Below are positions 40,081 to 49,083 of a stretch of 64,000 nt of DNA, piece after piece. Under the pieces are notes generated by a model. The model ran no database searches. It saw only the letters and a list, made by a program, of their open reading frames with translations, and was not told the DNA's origin. The position numbers were made by a program, and so were the translations under genes. Each line of letters opens with the position of its first letter. The first letter of the stretch is position 1. The stretch covers positions 563,417 through 627,416 of the forward strand of contig NW_005197877.1 of NCBI RefSeq assembly GCF_000372725.1. Reading direction: 5' to 3'. This stretch comes from Emiliania huxleyi CCMP1516 (taxonomy: Eukaryota > Haptophyta > Isochrysidales > Noelaerhabdaceae).

Positions 40081-40767
40081 CTAGAGCTCCTCCTTTGTGC
40101 CAAGTTGCGTGCCGTTGTGCCGGCTGTCGTTGTCCGGCTCGGCGTCGTTGACATCGTCCAAGCGGAGGACAAATGCGTCCCATCCCTCCTCTGCAAGCCG
40201 CCGTGCGTGATCTACTTCCACCATGCTCTCTTGAGCCAGCAGCAGGCGCGCCGAGTCGCGCAGACCCTCAACCTTTGTTGACTTCCGGCCGAGACCTGCG
40301 TGGGCGATGCGAAGCGCCTCTTGGACTATGAGGTGCAGCGGCGTGATCAAGGCGGCGCCATTGCTGTGCGTCGCCACTCGCCCGGCCACATCCGCTCCGG
40401 CCGCGAGCAGCGACTCCACAAAATCGGCACGACCGTTGAAGGCGGCGCAGTGCAGAGCGCTCACGCCGACGCCAATGCCGCTCACGTACGCGGTCTCGCG
40501 CGCAATCGAGACGCCCTTCGAGGTCGCGAGCTCGAGGAGCGAAATCACCCTCTTCCCCTCAAAATTCGTGTTTTTGCAAACTCGCTGGAGTATCCACCGG
40601 CCCGCCTCCTCCGTCTCTGACTTATCGGCGAGCGTCCAGCCTCGGTCTGGGACGCGAACCCTCGTGGTCCACTCGCCCTCACCGGCAAAGTGAGCGTTCG
40701 GGTCGTCGTGCTCCTCGTCTGCCGAAATTAGGGCGCTGAGCAGGAGAATCGACGCAACGCAGCGCAT
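40081..40767 (-). CDS. secretory-pathway ankyrin-repeat protein ending in KEEL
   Basis: An intronless frame of 228 residues. A signal peptide is evident (MRCVASILLLSALISA, cleavage near ISA-DEE). The middle holds two to three ankyrin-like repeats (GVSALHCAAFNGRADFVESL, LAAGADVAG, ALITPLHLIVQEALRIA). The protein ends TKEEL, close to the KDEL/HDEL retrieval signal. It is therefore probably a soluble ER-lumen protein; ankyrin repeats are rare there, and its partner is unknown. Start choice: the first Met gives a complete signal peptide. Confidence 0.75.
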   Translation of the reverse strand: MRCVASILLLSALISADEEHDDPNAHFAGEGEWTTRVRVPDRGWTLADKSETEEAGRWILQRVCKNTNFEGKRVISLLELATSKGVSIARETAYVSGIGVGVSALHCAAFNGRADFVESLLAAGADVAGRVATHSNGAALITPLHLIVQEALRIAHAGLGRKSTKVEGLRDSARLLLAQESMVEVDHARRLAEEGWDAFVLRLDDVNDAEPDNDSRHNGTQLGTKEEL

Positions 40768-41074
40768 CAGGCGAATGGGGCCAGCGTGTTTGGTAAAATG
40801 AACTCGGGGGCAGGACGCGGCACAAACGGGGCACGCCGTCAGTCAGCGTGTCAAGAGCCGACGGCGGATGGGCTCCAAAAAAAGAATTTACCGCAACACT
40901 GAAAGAAATGCACAGTTAAGGCAGCGCGCTGCGGGAAACTCGACGCACGATTCCATACCCCGACACGAAAGGAAAGGATTTTTTAAGCTTAGCCTTCGAT
41001 GTTATGAAAACATTTTTTACGTGCCAGCAATAAATAAAACCAGCCACGCGGACGCCCCCGGTCAAAAGAGTCTG
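40768..41074. other. intergenic between two minus-strand genes
   Basis: It contains the promoter side of the KEEL ankyrin gene and the 3' side of the nitronate monooxygenase gene, including AAT-rich sequence and the 27-bp repeat at 40988-41014. Confidence 0.45.
40988..41014 (+). repeat. 27-bp dispersed repeat, copy 1
   Basis: AGCTTAGCCTTCGATGTTAT plus GAAAACA is identical at 52313-52339. Both copies follow a T run (TTTTTT). Confidence 0.9.
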
Positions 41075-42527
41075 CTATCGGCACATCTCCGCGAGCCTCC
41101 CCTGGATGACGGCCTCGGCTTCGCTCACCATCCCGCGCACGAGCTCGTCGCACGTCGGCACCGACTCGATCAGGCCCATGACCGGCCCGCACGACCACAC
41201 CGAGGACTGCGCGTCGCCCGTCTCCTGGAAGCTTGCGCGGTAGTTTTCGCCCTTGACAATGTGGTAGATCTTGTCGATCTGCCCCGGGTGCTCCGCCTCG
41301 ATGCGCAGCACCTACGAAAAAGAAGCACGCCGGGTTCTCTCATTTGTAGGCGCCGAGGGAGCCTCGGTGCGCCGCACCTCGTCCGACGCCGCGTTCTTGT
41401 ACACGCGCTCCGTGTTCTTCAGGCTGCGCATCACGAGCTGCGTCGAGTTCTCGTCTCCCGCCACCAGCGCCTTCTTGATGTTGTCGTGGATTGGCGCCTC
41501 GGCCGTCGCCATGAAGCGCGTGCCGAGGTTGACACCCTCCGCACCTGAAAAACAAAGCTCTCCCCACTCGGGGGGAAAAGAAATACGGCCGGCCGGTTGA
41601 CCCTCACGGCGCCCATTGCGAGGCAGGCCGCCAGCTGCTTGCCGTCCCCCACACCGCCGCTCGTCACATACGGGACCGAGAGCCTACGGGACATCTCCAG
41701 GACATGTCGATCGGACACGTGTCGTGGACGCGGCTGGTCACGCGGAGAAGGGAGCGCTTGCGCGCGGCGATCGGCTGCAGGAGGAAGTTGCCGACGTCTG
41801 TCTCGCCTGGGTGGCCGGCGCAGTCGAACCCGTCCAGCGAGATCATGTCGCAGCCCATCGCCTGCAGGAAGAGTCCAGGAAAGGTCTAGGAAAGGTCTAG
41901 GAGAGGTCCGCCCAGCGAGATCATGCCGCAGCCCGTCGCCTGCGCCTTGAGCGCGTGGCGAATGGTGGTGCACTTGTGGATGATGCACACGTCTGGATTG
42001 CCCGCCTCGAGCAGCAGGGCCAGGGTCAGGGTCGGGGCAGGGCCAGGGACAGAAACATCTTCCGGGTCCGGGTCAGAGTGTGGAGTCCGCTCTCGCCTTG
42101 AGCAGCTCCCACAGCTCGGCGCACTTTGGCGATCCCGCAGTCTCGACCATCGGCACCTGCGCGAGCGGGCGAGAGGAGTGGGCACGTGGAGGAGATGAGT
42201 GCTGCCGCTCTGACTTTGGCTACGACGTGCCACCTTCTCGTCGAGCAGCACCTGGACGATTGCCGGGTAGTCGGGCGAGTTGAGCTGTGGCAGTACAGTC
42301 AGGTTCACTCCGATCGGCGTGTCGGGTGATCGAAGCAGCGAGCGCGTCTTCTGAATCTCGCTCCTCAACGCCTCGGCATTCGGCTGCGTCAACGCCGTAA
42401 TGACACCGATGGCGCCGGCATTAGACACGGCGGCCGCGAGGGGCGCGTAGCCCACATAGTGCATGCCACCTTGAATGATTGGGTGCTGGATGCCGAGGCG
42501 TTGCGTGAGCTTGGTGGTGAGCGGCAT
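41075..42527 (-). CDS. nitronate monooxygenase (2-nitropropane dioxygenase family), seven exons
   Basis: Exons 42527-42234, 42156-42097, 42005-41940, 41861-41758, 41683-41613, 41544-41378 and 41311-41075 join in frame to 332 residues. The TIM-barrel family signature is complete: LGIQHPIIQGGMHYVGYAPL, VSNAGAIGVITAL, IGVNLTVLP, GNPDVCIIHKCTTIRHALKA, DCAGHPGE (catalytic His context), VTSGGVGDGKQLAACLAMGA (FMN phosphate site), GVNLGTRFMATAEAP. It is an FMN enzyme that oxidises alkyl nitronates such as propionate-3-nitronate. Introns 1 and 6 are GT-AG; introns 2-5 are GC-AG. Intron 3 lies between 32-bp near-identical duplications. No targeting peptide is evident. Confidence 0.92.
41834..41943. repeat. 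exon-edge duplication flanking NMO intron 3
   Basis: CCAGCGAGATCATG.CGCAGCCC.TCGCCTGC occurs at 41834-41865 and 41912-41943 with two mismatches. The filler is AGGAAAGGTCT repeated. On the gene strand each copy reads GCAG|GCGA.GGGC. Confidence 0.9.
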
Positions 42528-42543
42528 GTGTGGGACTCGAGCA

Positions 42544-42731
42544 CCTGGGTTCCAACTTTTTGCGGGGTATGGTATGGTATATCGCGGCCCAAAGGGTGGG
42601 GGGGTATGGTCCTGACCGCCCATCCCCGGTCTCCGGGAGGCTGGGTCTGTCAGCAGGCGGGGGGGGGTATGGTCTCGAGGTGGGTTGCGCGAGAGTACCA
42701 TACCATACCCCGCAAAAAGTCCGAACCCTGG
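42544..42731. repeat. 188-bp foldback (MITE-like)
   Basis: 36-bp arms (42544-42579, 42696-42731) match at 33 positions; each contains ACTTTTTGCGGGGTATGGTA on the appropriate strand. The loop repeats GGGGTATGGTC twice more. No coding capacity. It starts 17 bp upstream of the nitronate monooxygenase start codon. Confidence 0.85.
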
Positions 42732-42764
42732 CTAGATCAACTCCTGGGTTCGGACTTTTTTTTT
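42719..42764 (+). repeat. 10-bp hairpin followed by T9
   Basis: GTCCGAACCC (42719-42728) pairs with GGGTTCGGAC (42746-42755) and is followed directly by nine T. It overlaps the right arm of the foldback. Confidence 0.8.
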
Positions 42765-43080
42765 TAGCGAATGGTGCGGTTCACGCCTCGCACAACAGAG
42801 AGAGAGATGCGCTCTGCATGGAGCATGGTGGGACATGACACATGTGCATCGCGCGCCTTGCGGGGGGGGGGGAAAGAACCTTTTAGCGCCATCGCCATGG
42901 ATTTTGAGTTGTTTGGCACTCGGGATTTTGTCAGATCGGCGTGTCCCTCACAACCTGCAATACCAAACAACTCTAACACTCACACGTAATGCTAAAAATC
43001 TCTCTCTCTCTCAACCTGCCCGAAAAAAAGGGACGTCCGCCGCAATTCGGACAATGCTCTTTCCCACGCCCGCCACATGA

Positions 43081-44222
43081 CGCCCACCGCCGCCGCGTCG
43101 GTCGGCGCGCGCCGACGCCGACCATCACCACCGACCGACGGCTCGCACGGCCGTGCGGTGAGCAAAAATTTGGGTCGCTGCGCGCCTGCCGGATGCTCTG
43201 CGACGTCTGGACGCTCGCCAGAAACGCCAGGAAGCTTGCCTTCCACCCCTGGGCCCGAGGGCGAACGGCAGTGGTCGGCAGCCTCTGCGACGCTCCGATC
43301 GGCTCCTCGACCTCATCGCCTGCGACGAGCCAGCATGGCTCGTCGCTCGACGGCAGCCTGCCCAGTATGCTCTTGGCATTCTGTACAGCCTCGCCAGGCT
43401 CTCTGAGACGGCCTGCAGGGCCGGCGCGGACCGCCTCGGGCGCGATGGCCCTCCTCAGTACCTACCTCTTCGATGCCTGTCGGCTCTCCAATCTCGTCGC
43501 CGGCGGCAGGCCCGCATGGCGCGCTGCTCGATGGCAGCCTGCTCAGTACGCCTTGGACAGTGACTTCTGCCTCGCTGCTCTTCCTGCAGCCGCCTCCGGG
43601 ACCGGCGCCAGCCGCCTCGCCTCGCCAGTGCTGTCTACGCCTGCGACACGCGTGTCGGCTCGCCGCCCGCGTCGCCCGCGGCGGGCCCGCATGGCGCGCC
43701 GCTCGGCGGGAGCGTGCCCAGCAGGCTGTGCAGGGCAGCCTGCCTCACTCAGGGCGCCGCCGCCGCTGCGCGGGGCCGCCACCGGCGCTGCTGCCGTGAA
43801 CACTGCCGCCGTGTACGTCACCATCGCCTCTCTTCGTCGCCGATCTCGCCGACGCCGCTCGCCGCTCGCCGCTCGCCGCCGCCCTGCCCTGCCCTGCCCA
43901 GCTCTCGCACAAACAAACCAACACACACACACACAACACACACACACATTTACACACACACACAACACACCCTGCCCTCACTCGAGCGCCCCGCGCCCTC
44001 CCGCCCCACGCCCTGCGCCTCACGCCTCGCGTCCCACGCACGCCCCGCGCCCCGCGCCCCCACGCCCCTCACCTTGCGCCTCACGCCTCCCTCCCACCCT
44101 CTCAGGCATTTCTTCTCCCTGCTGCTCGCCGACTCCTCCTCCCCCCGCATGACCGACGACTACCCGACCTTCGGCGACTCCTCCCTCTTCGGCGCCAACG
44201 TCTACTACCCGTTCGCGGCCCG
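43081..44222 (+). other. possible decayed or spliced gene, unresolved
   Basis: Protein-like stretches occur in different frames: LCDVWTLARNARKLAFHPWA (about 43195), LLDLIACDEPAWLVARRQPA and YALGILYSLARLSETA (about 43300-43410), and, after an acceptor-like CCCTCTCAG, HFFSLLLADSSSPRMTDDYP / TFGDSSLFGANVYYPFAA (44106-44222) ending at a good donor GTGAGG. Three diverged copies of an about 180-bp unit (GCATGGCKCGYCGCTCG-type) start near 43323, 43508 and 43685. A CA-rich tract lies at 43921-43968. No family is recognised, and no continuous model could be built. Confidence 0.3.
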
Positions 44223-44692
44223 GTGAGGGGCGGGAGCGCAGCCATTCCAACGGCTGGGAAAATTTCTGAACGGCCGTGCATGCGTCTGCATGCCGGACAA
44301 CTAAGAAGGTCCCTCGCTCCCGCTCCTCTCTCGGAAGACGCGCGCCGGCCTGGGGGACTCGCTTGCGATCCCGTTCCAGCCAGAGGCCGCGTGAGGCGTG
44401 TGGGACGGTGCACGCTGGGGCTCGGCCCCGAGTGCGCTGGCCTCGCGTCTCGAGGGGAGGGCGGCTCGTAACTGAGGTCCGCCTGCGGAGACAGTCGTCC
44501 TCCCCTCAACCCGGCGTGAGGGGCGGGAGAGCGCAGCCATTCCAGCGGCCGGGAAAGTTTCTGAACGGCCGTGCATGCGCCTGCATGCCGGCTTACTAAG
44601 GAGGTCCCTCGCTCCCGCCCCTCTCCCGGAAGACGCGCGCCGGCCCGGGTGACTCGCTTGCGAGGTAGATCCCGTTCCGGCCAGAGGCCGCG
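44223..44692 (+). repeat. two-copy repeat of about 175 bp with conserved stem-loops
   Basis: Copies at 44223-44394 and 44516-44692 share GTGAGGGGCGGGAG, GCAGCCATTCC, TTTCTGAACG, GCCGTGCATGCG, TGCATGCCGG and TCGGAAGACGCGCGCCGG. A piece (CCATTCCAACGGC) recurs at 44815. In copy 1 ATTTCTGA is followed by GTGCATGCGTCTGCATGC, a hairpin. Confidence 0.75.
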
Positions 44693-45125
44693 TGACCACC
44701 ACGGGGACGGCTGGTCGAAGGAGGAGAGGTCATCCGGATGTGGGCGGGACGCCCCCGGGCACCTGGTTGCTCTCCTCTTCCAGAGTCCCTCCCGACGGGG
44801 ACCGGTCTTGGGCCATTCCAACGGCCAGGCCGCTCGCTTAAGGCTGATTGGCTAGACGAGCGGCCTACCTCCAACGGGGCGGTCCGGGAACGCGTGGAAC
44901 CTGCCCACCTCGGTGGGAGGTGGTTTGGCGCCGACGGACTGCCCTCTCCACCACCCTCGCCCAGGGATCTACAACGCTGTCTCAAGGTCCGACAGGTTCG
45001 GCACCGGGCACCGCCTCGGTATACAAAATGCGCCTGCGGGCGGACCCTCACAGATCACCTGCCCAGACCACGACAGCACGAAGAAAAAGAATTGGCGAAG
45101 CGAGAGCTAGGGTTGGAGTAGGTAG

Positions 45126-45184
45126 GTAGAAAGGTGAAGAACAGCCAGGCTCGGACTGGACACCAACGCGGTATGGGTGGACGC
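45126..45184 (+). repeat. 59-bp dispersed repeat, copy 2
   Basis: Identical to 33445-33503. It ends 30 bp before the MFAP1 start codon, so it lies in the 5' UTR or promoter. Confidence 0.92.
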
Positions 45185-45214
45185 CGCAGCGGTTTTTTCT
45201 TCTCTCGTCGCCTC

Positions 45215-46995
45215 ATGTCAGCGCGCGCGGCGCAGGGCGAGGGGTCGAAGCGGGCGCAGGCGGCGGGCCGCAAGGTGGCCGAGAATGTGGTCGAGAAGGT
45301 CGAGGTGAAGCGCTACTGGCCGGGCAAGGCGCCGAGTTGGGCCGGGGCAGCAGGCGAGGAGGAGGAGAGCGAGGCGGGCTCGTTCTTGGGCGGGGGCGGA
45401 GCGGCCGGCGTCGCGGGATCGGGCGCGCCTGGCGCGTCAGGCGCCGGCGCCTCCTCCTCCTCGGACCGCAGGATGCAGCGGCTAGCGGGCGTCGTCGAGG
45501 GCGGGTCGTCTGATCGGCGGCGGCGGGCGCGCGCGGCCGTGGTGGAGGGGAGCGGCGGCGAGGGGAGCGACGGGGGCGAGAGCGCGGACGAGGCCGACGT
45601 GCGCCGCCGCCGCCGGCCCGCCGCCGCCGCCGCCGTCGTTGAGTCCGGTGGCGGCGGTAGCAGAGGCGGCGGAGGCGGCGGCGGCAGCGAAGAGGAGGAG
45701 GAGGACGAGGAGGCGGAGATCGAGGCGAGGCGCGAGCGGCTGCTGGCGATGCGGCGGCGGCGGGCGGCGGAGGAGGCGGAGGCTGCCGCCGCCGAGGACG
45801 ACGACGACGATGACGACGACGACGAGGCAGGCGGCGGCGGCGGCGGCGGCGGCGGCGGGGGAGAGGAGGAGAGCAGCGAGTACGAGACAGAGGACGAGTC
45901 GGAGGAGGAGGGTGCGCCGCGCGTGCTGATGAAGCCCGTCTTCATCGGCGCCGGAATGCGCGACACCATCGCCGAGCGCGACGCGAGGAGCGCCGGGGGG
46001 AGGGGGGGGGGGGGGGGGCTGCTGCAGAGGGAGGGCGAGGCTTAACTCTGTGCCGCCCCGCCCGCAGGATCGCCGAGGAGGAGGAGGCGAAGGCGAAGCG
46101 CGAGGCGCGCGTCGCCGAGCGGGCCGACGAGTCCCGCCAGCTGCTGGTGCAGATCGTCCAGCAGGAGGAGGCGGGGCCGAGTCAGCCAGTCGACAAGTCA
46201 GAGTTTGAGGCGCCGCCAGACGACGACGACGAGGCGGATGAGCTGGAGCAGTTCGAGCGGTGGAAGGTGCGAGATGTGAATGAGCGGTTGATGAATGAGA
46301 TGTGAATGAGCGATGAATGAAAGGTGAGTGACTAACCGATGATGTTCGAGCGATGGTAGGTGCGAGAGCTGCGGCGCGTGAAGCGCGAGCGGGAGGAGGC
46401 GCGCAAGGAGGAGGCGGACAAGGCGGAGATCGAGCGGCGGCGCAAGCTGACTGACGCGGAGAGGGCGGCGGAGGACGAGGAGTTCAACCAGGGCCGTGCG
46501 GGGCACGGGCAGGAGAAGGAGCAGTGGAAGTTCCTGCAGCGGTACTACCACAAGGGCGCCTACTTCCAGGACGAGGACGAGACGGGCAATGCAAAGATGG
46601 GGCCAGTCATGTCGCAGGACTTTGGCGCGGCGACCGGGCGCGACGCTGTCGGAGACAAGGCGGCGATGCCGGCGCCGATGCAGGTCAAGAACTTCGGCCA
46701 CCGAGGCGCCGTCAAGTGGACGCACCTCTCCGCCGAGGACACCTCCTCAAAGGCGCGAGAGCGAGCCGCCGAGAGCGAGACGCGAGAGCGAGCGAGCGGG
46801 CTCCTCCCCCCCCTCCCCCCCTCTCCACCCCCGCCCCCCCCCTCCTCTCGCCCACAAAGCGCTCCCTCGGCCCAGGACGCCCTCTGGGCGGCCGACCGCG
46901 GCCTCGCCGGCAAGTACAAGCAGCGGATGGCCGGCGTCAAGGCGTCGAACGACTTCGAGCGCCCGGCAAAGCGGAAGAAGCCCGCAGGGCTCTGA
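45215..46995 (+). CDS. MFAP1: MFAP1 spliceosomal protein homolog, about four exons
   Basis: The start MSARAAQGEGSK is at 45215. The frame shows VKRYWPGKAPSWA (MFAP1 N-terminal hallmark), acidic/Gly-rich insertions, KPVFIGAGMRDTIAERDA, then RIAEEEEAKAKREARVAERA from 46068, FERWKVRELRRVKREREEA across a GT-AG intron (46267-46359), EEEFNQ, KFLQRYYHKGAYFQDEDE, MQVKNFGHRGAVKWTHLSAE and, after a probable GC-AG intron (46753-46875), KQRMAGVKASNDFERPAKRK. MFAP1 is a component of the spliceosomal B complex. Exon 1 ends near 45987, but no GT or GC donor fits there; a poly-G error or GA donor is possible. The GT-AG intron lies between 25-bp imperfect copies of its exon edge (TTCGAGCGGTGG / TTCGAGCGATGG). 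Confidence 0.88.
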
Positions 46996-47264
46996 GACGG
47001 CTGTCGGTGGGCGCCTTGGGTCTTGCTGGGCCCAGGTTGGGCCTCTCGCTCCCTGAGGCCCCACGTCGAGGTCGCTCGCTGTGTCAATAGTGTTGTACCG
47101 ACAAGCTTGCATAGATTTAATTTAGCAGACAGTCGAGGGAGGGCGGCGCCCGTGGTTGTAGCGTCCTGCAATTGCCACAAAAGGCAACAACAAAAAACTG
47201 AGGCTCAAACTGCAGGATCCCCGAGGGCGATAGAGCCGAATCCAGCTGATTTTGTGTGAGTGCC
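46996..47264. other. short intergenic spacer
   Basis: Less GC-rich than the genes, with AAAAGGCAACAACAAAAAAC near 47175. It separates the two plus-strand genes; no other feature is seen. Confidence 0.4.
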
Positions 47265-49055
47265 ATGTCTTATCTCGCCCACCTCCGCTCGGCCGCCGCA
47301 GCACTCCAGGCGTCGTCGCCGTCCTCCATCGATGAGGATGATCTGCGTGCCGCGATCACTCTGCACGAGCAAATCGGCGCACGCCTCCAGAGCATCACAC
47401 TCACCACTTCTCCCGCCACCGCCGCCGCCTCTCCTGCTCAGCCCGTCTGCTTCGAGCTCGCCGATCTGCCGCCGGAGATGATCGTGCGCATCGCCGTCTT
47501 GTTGCCAACCGTGAAGGACGTGGCACACCTTGCCTGCACGTGCCGCCTGTTCTACGGCCCGCCGCATTCCTCACCGCCTCGCACGGTTTTCGAGGAGGCC
47601 ATGCGTGAGCGGACGAGCGTGCGTGGAGGCACAGTGCCACTGCCGACGGGCTATCTGCCCCACATCATCGAACGGGGGCTGCGCGCAGGCGAGTCGATGG
47701 CGCAGGCGCTCTGCTGGGGCGAACGGCGCGACCTGTTTCAGCGCCAGCGCCAGATTGTGGCGGGAGGCACTCGCAGCAGTGCATTCATCGATGCGGAAGG
47801 GAGGCTGCTCACGTGCGGCGATCAGACGCCACCAACCCAACACGCAGAGCAGCATTTCAGGGGAGCTATGCTGGGCCATGGGGCTCAGGCCATCGTGGTG
47901 CCAGTGCCGACAGTGGTGCCAGGGCTCGCTGCTACGATTGTCCGCAGCGTCTCGGTGTCGGATACGCACCATCTGGTGCTCGGCGAGGCTGGCGAGGTCT
48001 ATTCGTTCGGCCTGGGCAGCGGCGGGCCGCTCGGGCATGGCAATCAGGATGATGTTTTCGAGCCGCGGCTTGTCGAGGCGCTGCAAGGGGTTAGGGTGGT
48101 TGCAGTTGCTGCGGGAGGCGAAGCTTACCAGGGCGCCCGCAGCCTAATGCTGAGTGACACGGGAGATGTCTACTCGTGCGGCAGCGGTTGGGAGCATGTT
48201 CTGGTGCCTCCGGGCGGCAGACTTGTGAGCAGACTTGTGGCTTTCACAGACGAGGACACTCCCCCGGAATGGGATCGTGCGCGCGGGACTCCGCGAGTCA
48301 TCCCCGCACTGCAAGGCGTGAAGGCGATTGCGGTGTCGGCGGGAGCAGAGCACAGCCTAGTGCTGAGCGAGGCGGGGGAGGTGTACTCGTGGGGCAGCAG
48401 CTCGGAGGGCAAGCTTGGGCATGGCGATTGCGAGTACAATGACGCGACATGGTGCTGCCACGCTCCGCGCGTGATCCGAGCTTTGCAAGGCGTGAGGGTG
48501 GTCGCCGTGTCGGCGGGCCAAAACCACTCCCTAGTGCTCAGTGAGGCGGGAGAGGTGCTCTCCTTCGGCTGTGGCGGGAGTGGACGCGGAGAGTTCTACG
48601 GCATGCTCGGGCACGGCGAGGACGAGCACGACCATTTCACGCCGCGGCTCATCGAGGCGCTTCGAGGAGTGAGGATAGTTGCGGTGTCTGCGGGAGGCAC
48701 TCACAGCCTCTGCCTGAGTGAGGCGGGAACGGTCTACTCGTTTGGCTCGGGCTACGACGGCCAGCTTGGGCATGGCGATTGCCACAGCCAGCTTACGCCG
48801 CGAGTCATAGAGGGGCTCCAAGGGGTGGTGAGGGTGGTGGGGATAGCCGCAGGTCAAGGTGACTATGCGGAGACCAGCTTTGCCGTGAGTGAGGAGGGCG
48901 ATGTGTATGGTTGGGGTGAGTGGAAGGGTGGCGAGAGCCGGCCGTGTCTTGTGCCTGGTGGCGAGGAGAGCCGGCAGATGCAATCCGGGCCATACCCCAC
49001 GGCGTGCTTGATGGTCCCGCTGCAGTATCCGAATTTGCGACTGTCCACAGCGTGA
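47265..49055 (+). CDS. F-box / RCC1-repeat protein
   Basis: An intronless frame; ATG at 47265 gives 596 residues. An F-box is visible at about residues 65-100 (FELADLPPEMIVRIAVLLPT, LACTCRLFY). From about residue 150 at least six RCC1-type blades follow, with the recurrent SAGxxHSLVLSEAGEVYSWG and GQLGHGDxxxxxTPRVIEAL patterns, forming a propeller. This layout suggests a substrate receptor of an SCF ubiquitin ligase; whether the propeller binds a GTPase as RCC1 does cannot be said. No targeting signal. The TIR element starts 29 bp after the stop codon. Confidence 0.85.
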   Translation: MSYLAHLRSAAAALQASSPSSIDEDDLRAAITLHEQIGARLQSITLTTSPATAAASPAQPVCFELADLPPEMIVRIAVLLPTVKDVAHLACTCRLFYGPPHSSPPRTVFEEAMRERTSVRGGTVPLPTGYLPHIIERGLRAGESMAQALCWGERRDLFQRQRQIVAGGTRSSAFIDAEGRLLTCGDQTPPTQHAEQHFRGAMLGHGAQAIVVPVPTVVPGLAATIVRSVSVSDTHHLVLGEAGEVYSFGLGSGGPLGHGNQDDVFEPRLVEALQGVRVVAVAAGGEAYQGARSLMLSDTGDVYSCGSGWEHVLVPPGGRLVSRLVAFTDEDTPPEWDRARGTPRVIPALQGVKAIAVSAGAEHSLVLSEAGEVYSWGSSSEGKLGHGDCEYNDATWCCHAPRVIRALQGVRVVAVSAGQNHSLVLSEAGEVLSFGCGGSGRGEFYGMLGHGEDEHDHFTPRLIEALRGVRIVAVSAGGTHSLCLSEAGTVYSFGSGYDGQLGHGDCHSQLTPRVIEGLQGVVRVVGIAAGQGDYAETSFAVSEEGDVYGWGEWKGGESRPCLVPGGEESRQMQSGPYPTACLMVPLQYPNLRLSTA

Positions 49056-49083
49056 GTTCTTCTCAGGTGTAGAATTTCCTTTG

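Larger units (their letters stand above)
42528..43080. other. intergenic with foldback element
   Basis: This is the 5' side of the nitronate monooxygenase gene, holding the foldback at 42544-42731 and hairpin plus T9 at 42719-42764. A G run of about 11 is near 42861, and TGCTAAAAATCTCTCTCTC lies at about 42989. Confidence 0.5.

Noticed and set aside
42719..42764. Hairpin plus T9 as a transcription terminator
   Set aside because: Rho-independent termination does not apply to a nuclear protein gene, and no Pol III gene with A/B boxes lies upstream; recorded as structure only.
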